Source: Phormidium tenue FACHB-886 (GTDB lineage Bacteria > Cyanobacteriota > Cyanobacteriia > Elainellales > Elainellaceae). Taken from it: 64,000 nt of DNA. The stretch lies in assembly GCF_014764505.1 (NCBI RefSeq), contig NZ_JACXWX010000010.1:148001-212000 (forward strand), written 5' to 3'. Shown here one piece after another: positions 62,695 through 64,000 of this stretch (positions are counted from its first letter, which is position 1; each line of letters starts with the position of its first letter). The notes under the pieces were generated by a model. The model was not told the DNA's origin. It made no database searches and was given only the letters and a program-made list of their open reading frames with translations. Both the position numbers and the translations under genes were made by a program.

Positions 62695-62911
62695 CGCTGA
62701 AGAAATTAAAACGCTGGGCGAGGTCAATCATGAGGGTGCTGCGTCGGAAGACATTGCCGTCTACAGCTAATACTCAAAGCACTCAGTAAAACACTCAATG
62801 TCTTGGTGAACTGGGAGAACGGCTCTTAAATCTGCTCAGAAATCCCTCCTTTCTGAGGCGTAACCAGGATGAATTTTGTAAAAGCTGAGTCACTTAATTA
62901 AGGAGATTCTT

Positions 62912-63526
62912 ATGAGCCAATTTAAATCTGTTTCGGAACGGGCAGTTCCCTTAATTGGGAACGATATTGATACCGATCGCATTATTCCGGCTCGGTTCTT
63001 GCGCTGCGTCACATTTGATGGATTAGGCGCACAGGCATTTGCTGACGATCGCACTCAAGCGCAGGGGCAGCATCCCTTTGATCAGCCACAGTATCAGGGG
63101 GCGAAAATTCTGGTGGTTAACCGTAATTTTGGCTGTGGTTCATCACGGGAACATGCACCGCAAGCGATCTCCAAGTGGGGAATTCAGGCGTTGGTGGGCG
63201 AAAGCTTTGCCGAAATCTTTCTTGGCAACTGCGTAGCAATGGGCATTCCTTGTGTGACGGCAGAACCAACAGCAGTGCAAAAGCTGCAAGACTGGATTGC
63301 TGCCAATCCTCAGCGCTCAATCGTACTCGATTTAGAATCAATGCAGGTTCAGTTTGGCGAAGAGGCAATCCCGGTTCAGATGGGCGAAGGAGCCAGAAAT
63401 ATGTTTCTCAGCGGCACTTGGGATGCCTGTGGGCAGTTGGTTGCTCAAGCTGAACAGGTGAAGCAGACAGCGGCTCGTTTGCCATACGTTGCATGGAGTC
63501 AGTCCACGCGTAGTGCAGCCGTCTAG
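62912..63526 (+). CDS. leuD: 3-isopropylmalate dehydratase small subunit
   Basis: Small subunit of isopropylmalate isomerase, 204 residues. The start is set by an AAGGAGA ribosome site about ten bases upstream of ATG 62912. Motifs: [14 protein letters not shown] near the N-terminus and [18 protein letters not shown]. Complete swivel-domain protein. The 217-base gap from leuC contains no gene and no terminator that I can see, so both may share a transcript. It overlaps the end of the convergent gene by four bases. Confidence 0.95.
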   Translation: MSQFKSVSERAVPLIGNDIDTDRIIPARFLRCVTFDGLGAQAFADDRTQAQGQHPFDQPQYQGAKILVVNRNFGCGSSREHAPQAISKWGIQALVGESFAEIFLGNCVAMGIPCVTAEPTAVQKLQDWIAANPQRSIVLDLESMQVQFGEEAIPVQMGEGARNMFLSGTWDACGQLVAQAEQVKQTAARLPYVAWSQSTRSAAV

Positions 63527-63888
63527 TTCACAGGGGGCGATCGCCAAATCACTGTGCGTTGATTGGGCGTAAGGCGATCGCTTTCTGCTTGCATTACTTC
63601 GGTTGCTTTGTTTGGATCAAACAAGTAGTTGAGGTTTGCCTGTAGCCGATCGACTCGCCCTCTGAGTGCTACAACTTCTGCCTGAAGTTCTTGCAAATTA
63701 TCCTGCTGGGCAAAATTGTAGGGAACGAGTTTGACCAGAGTAGAGATCGCTACAGCGGCTAACATGACATTCACCCCTAGCTTAAATCCTGTTTCAATTG
63801 AGCTGCTCCAAGGGCGCTTGCGGCGCGATCGACTTCGTATCCGGTGAGAAGAAGGTGAAGAAAAGCGATCGGTTGAACGTGCGTTCAT
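63523..63888 (-). CDS. conserved hypothetical membrane protein
   Basis: 121 residues from ATG 63888. Basic, Arg/Ser-rich N-terminus ([12 protein letters not shown]), one transmembrane helix ([20 protein letters not shown]) and a coiled-coil-like segment with heptad pattern ([20 protein letters not shown]), then a Pro/Arg end. This is the layout of small bitopic proteins such as septum- or envelope-associated ones; the function is unknown. The stop codon overlaps leuD by four bases, so the genes are tightly convergent. Confidence 0.75.
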   Translation of the reverse strand: MNARSTDRFSSPSSHRIRSRSRRKRPWSSSIETGFKLGVNVMLAAVAISTLVKLVPYNFAQQDNLQELQAEVVALRGRVDRLQANLNYLFDPNKATEVMQAESDRLTPNQRTVIWRSPPVN

Positions 63889-64000
63889 CATGGTTCGAGC
63901 CTAATTTCAATCTCTTACTTTCTATAGCTAGCTATGGATTGTGAATGAATTTCTGCTTCTAAGAAAAGTTCAATTTTCTCGTTTAAAAAACGAGAAAATT

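Noticed and set aside
63890-63912. GGTTCGAGCC stretch resembling a tRNA T-loop
   Set aside because: No matching T-stem, anticodon arm or acceptor stem around it.
1-64000. CRISPR arrays, insertion sequences or prophage
   Set aside because: No regularly spaced repeats, no transposase-like or phage-like protein and no terminal inverted repeats with target duplications were seen; repeats found are hairpins or HIP1 octamers.

Overview
The window is 64 kb of a cyanobacterial chromosome, probably from a filamentous Leptolyngbya-like lineage; the lineage is an inference from overall gene style. The cyanobacterial assignment rests on a PsaJ-type photosystem I peptide, a high-light-inducible protein, NdhK, Ycf35 and Ycf46, an NTRC-type thioredoxin reductase/thioredoxin fusion, DUF1517, DUF3153, DUF4383 and DUF6464 proteins, a CyaB-type adenylate cyclase, and many GCGATCGC (HIP1) octamers. 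I saw no rRNA, tRNA, CRISPR array, transposase or prophage.

Layout. 0.3-9.2 kb: cysteine desulfurase, accA, an SDR, folE, an AI-2E-type permease, ruvA and a GAF-GAF-PAS adenylate cyclase. 9.6 kb: a decayed DM13-type lipoprotein. 9.9-17.2 kb: aldo/keto reductase, M23 peptidase, DUF1517 protein, then a ribbon-helix-helix protein, Ycf46 ATPase and Ycf35. 17.5-22.1 kb: pilB-pilT-pilC, the type IV pilus motor operon. 22.8-31.1 kb: a hypothetical protein, an exported sialidase-like protein and the run mutS2 / pentapeptide membrane protein / beta-lactamase-like hydrolase. 31.3-38.1 kb: NTRC, a carboxymuconolactone-decarboxylase-like protein, a lone pseudopilin, a REC-wHTH-Hpt-REC regulator, purN and a lone sugar-type ABC permease. 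38.2-46.5 kb: mostly minus-strand housekeeping genes (TldD/PmbA, argB, lpxD, a racemase-like protein, fmt, an OmpA-like protein). 46.7-51.4 kb: a truncated Cys-rich ORF, a hydrolase-like protein without its serine, a sulfotransferase, then hli, psaJ, DUF4383 and ndhK. 51.8-63.9 kb: a lipoprotein, an MnmC-like methyltransferase, an Orn/Lys/Arg decarboxylase-like enzyme, cbiT, cdsA, a SulP transporter, a methyltransferase, leuC and leuD.

Most genes stand alone or in pairs, as is usual in cyanobacteria, and many convergent pairs are separated by long inverted repeats that look like bidirectional terminators. The clearest functional units are pilBTC, leuC/leuD, the RHH-Ycf46-Ycf35 run and the photosynthetic patch DUF4383-psaJ-hli next to an ndhK that lacks ndhC and ndhJ neighbours.

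I did not find a convincing new defence or mobile system. The best leads are the psaF-less psaJ patch, the RHH/zinc-ribbon-Ycf46-Ycf35 run, the pentapeptide/HhH/membrane fusion, an 18-nt motif placed after hairpins at two distant loci, two small decayed genes, and several unusually long perfect palindromes.
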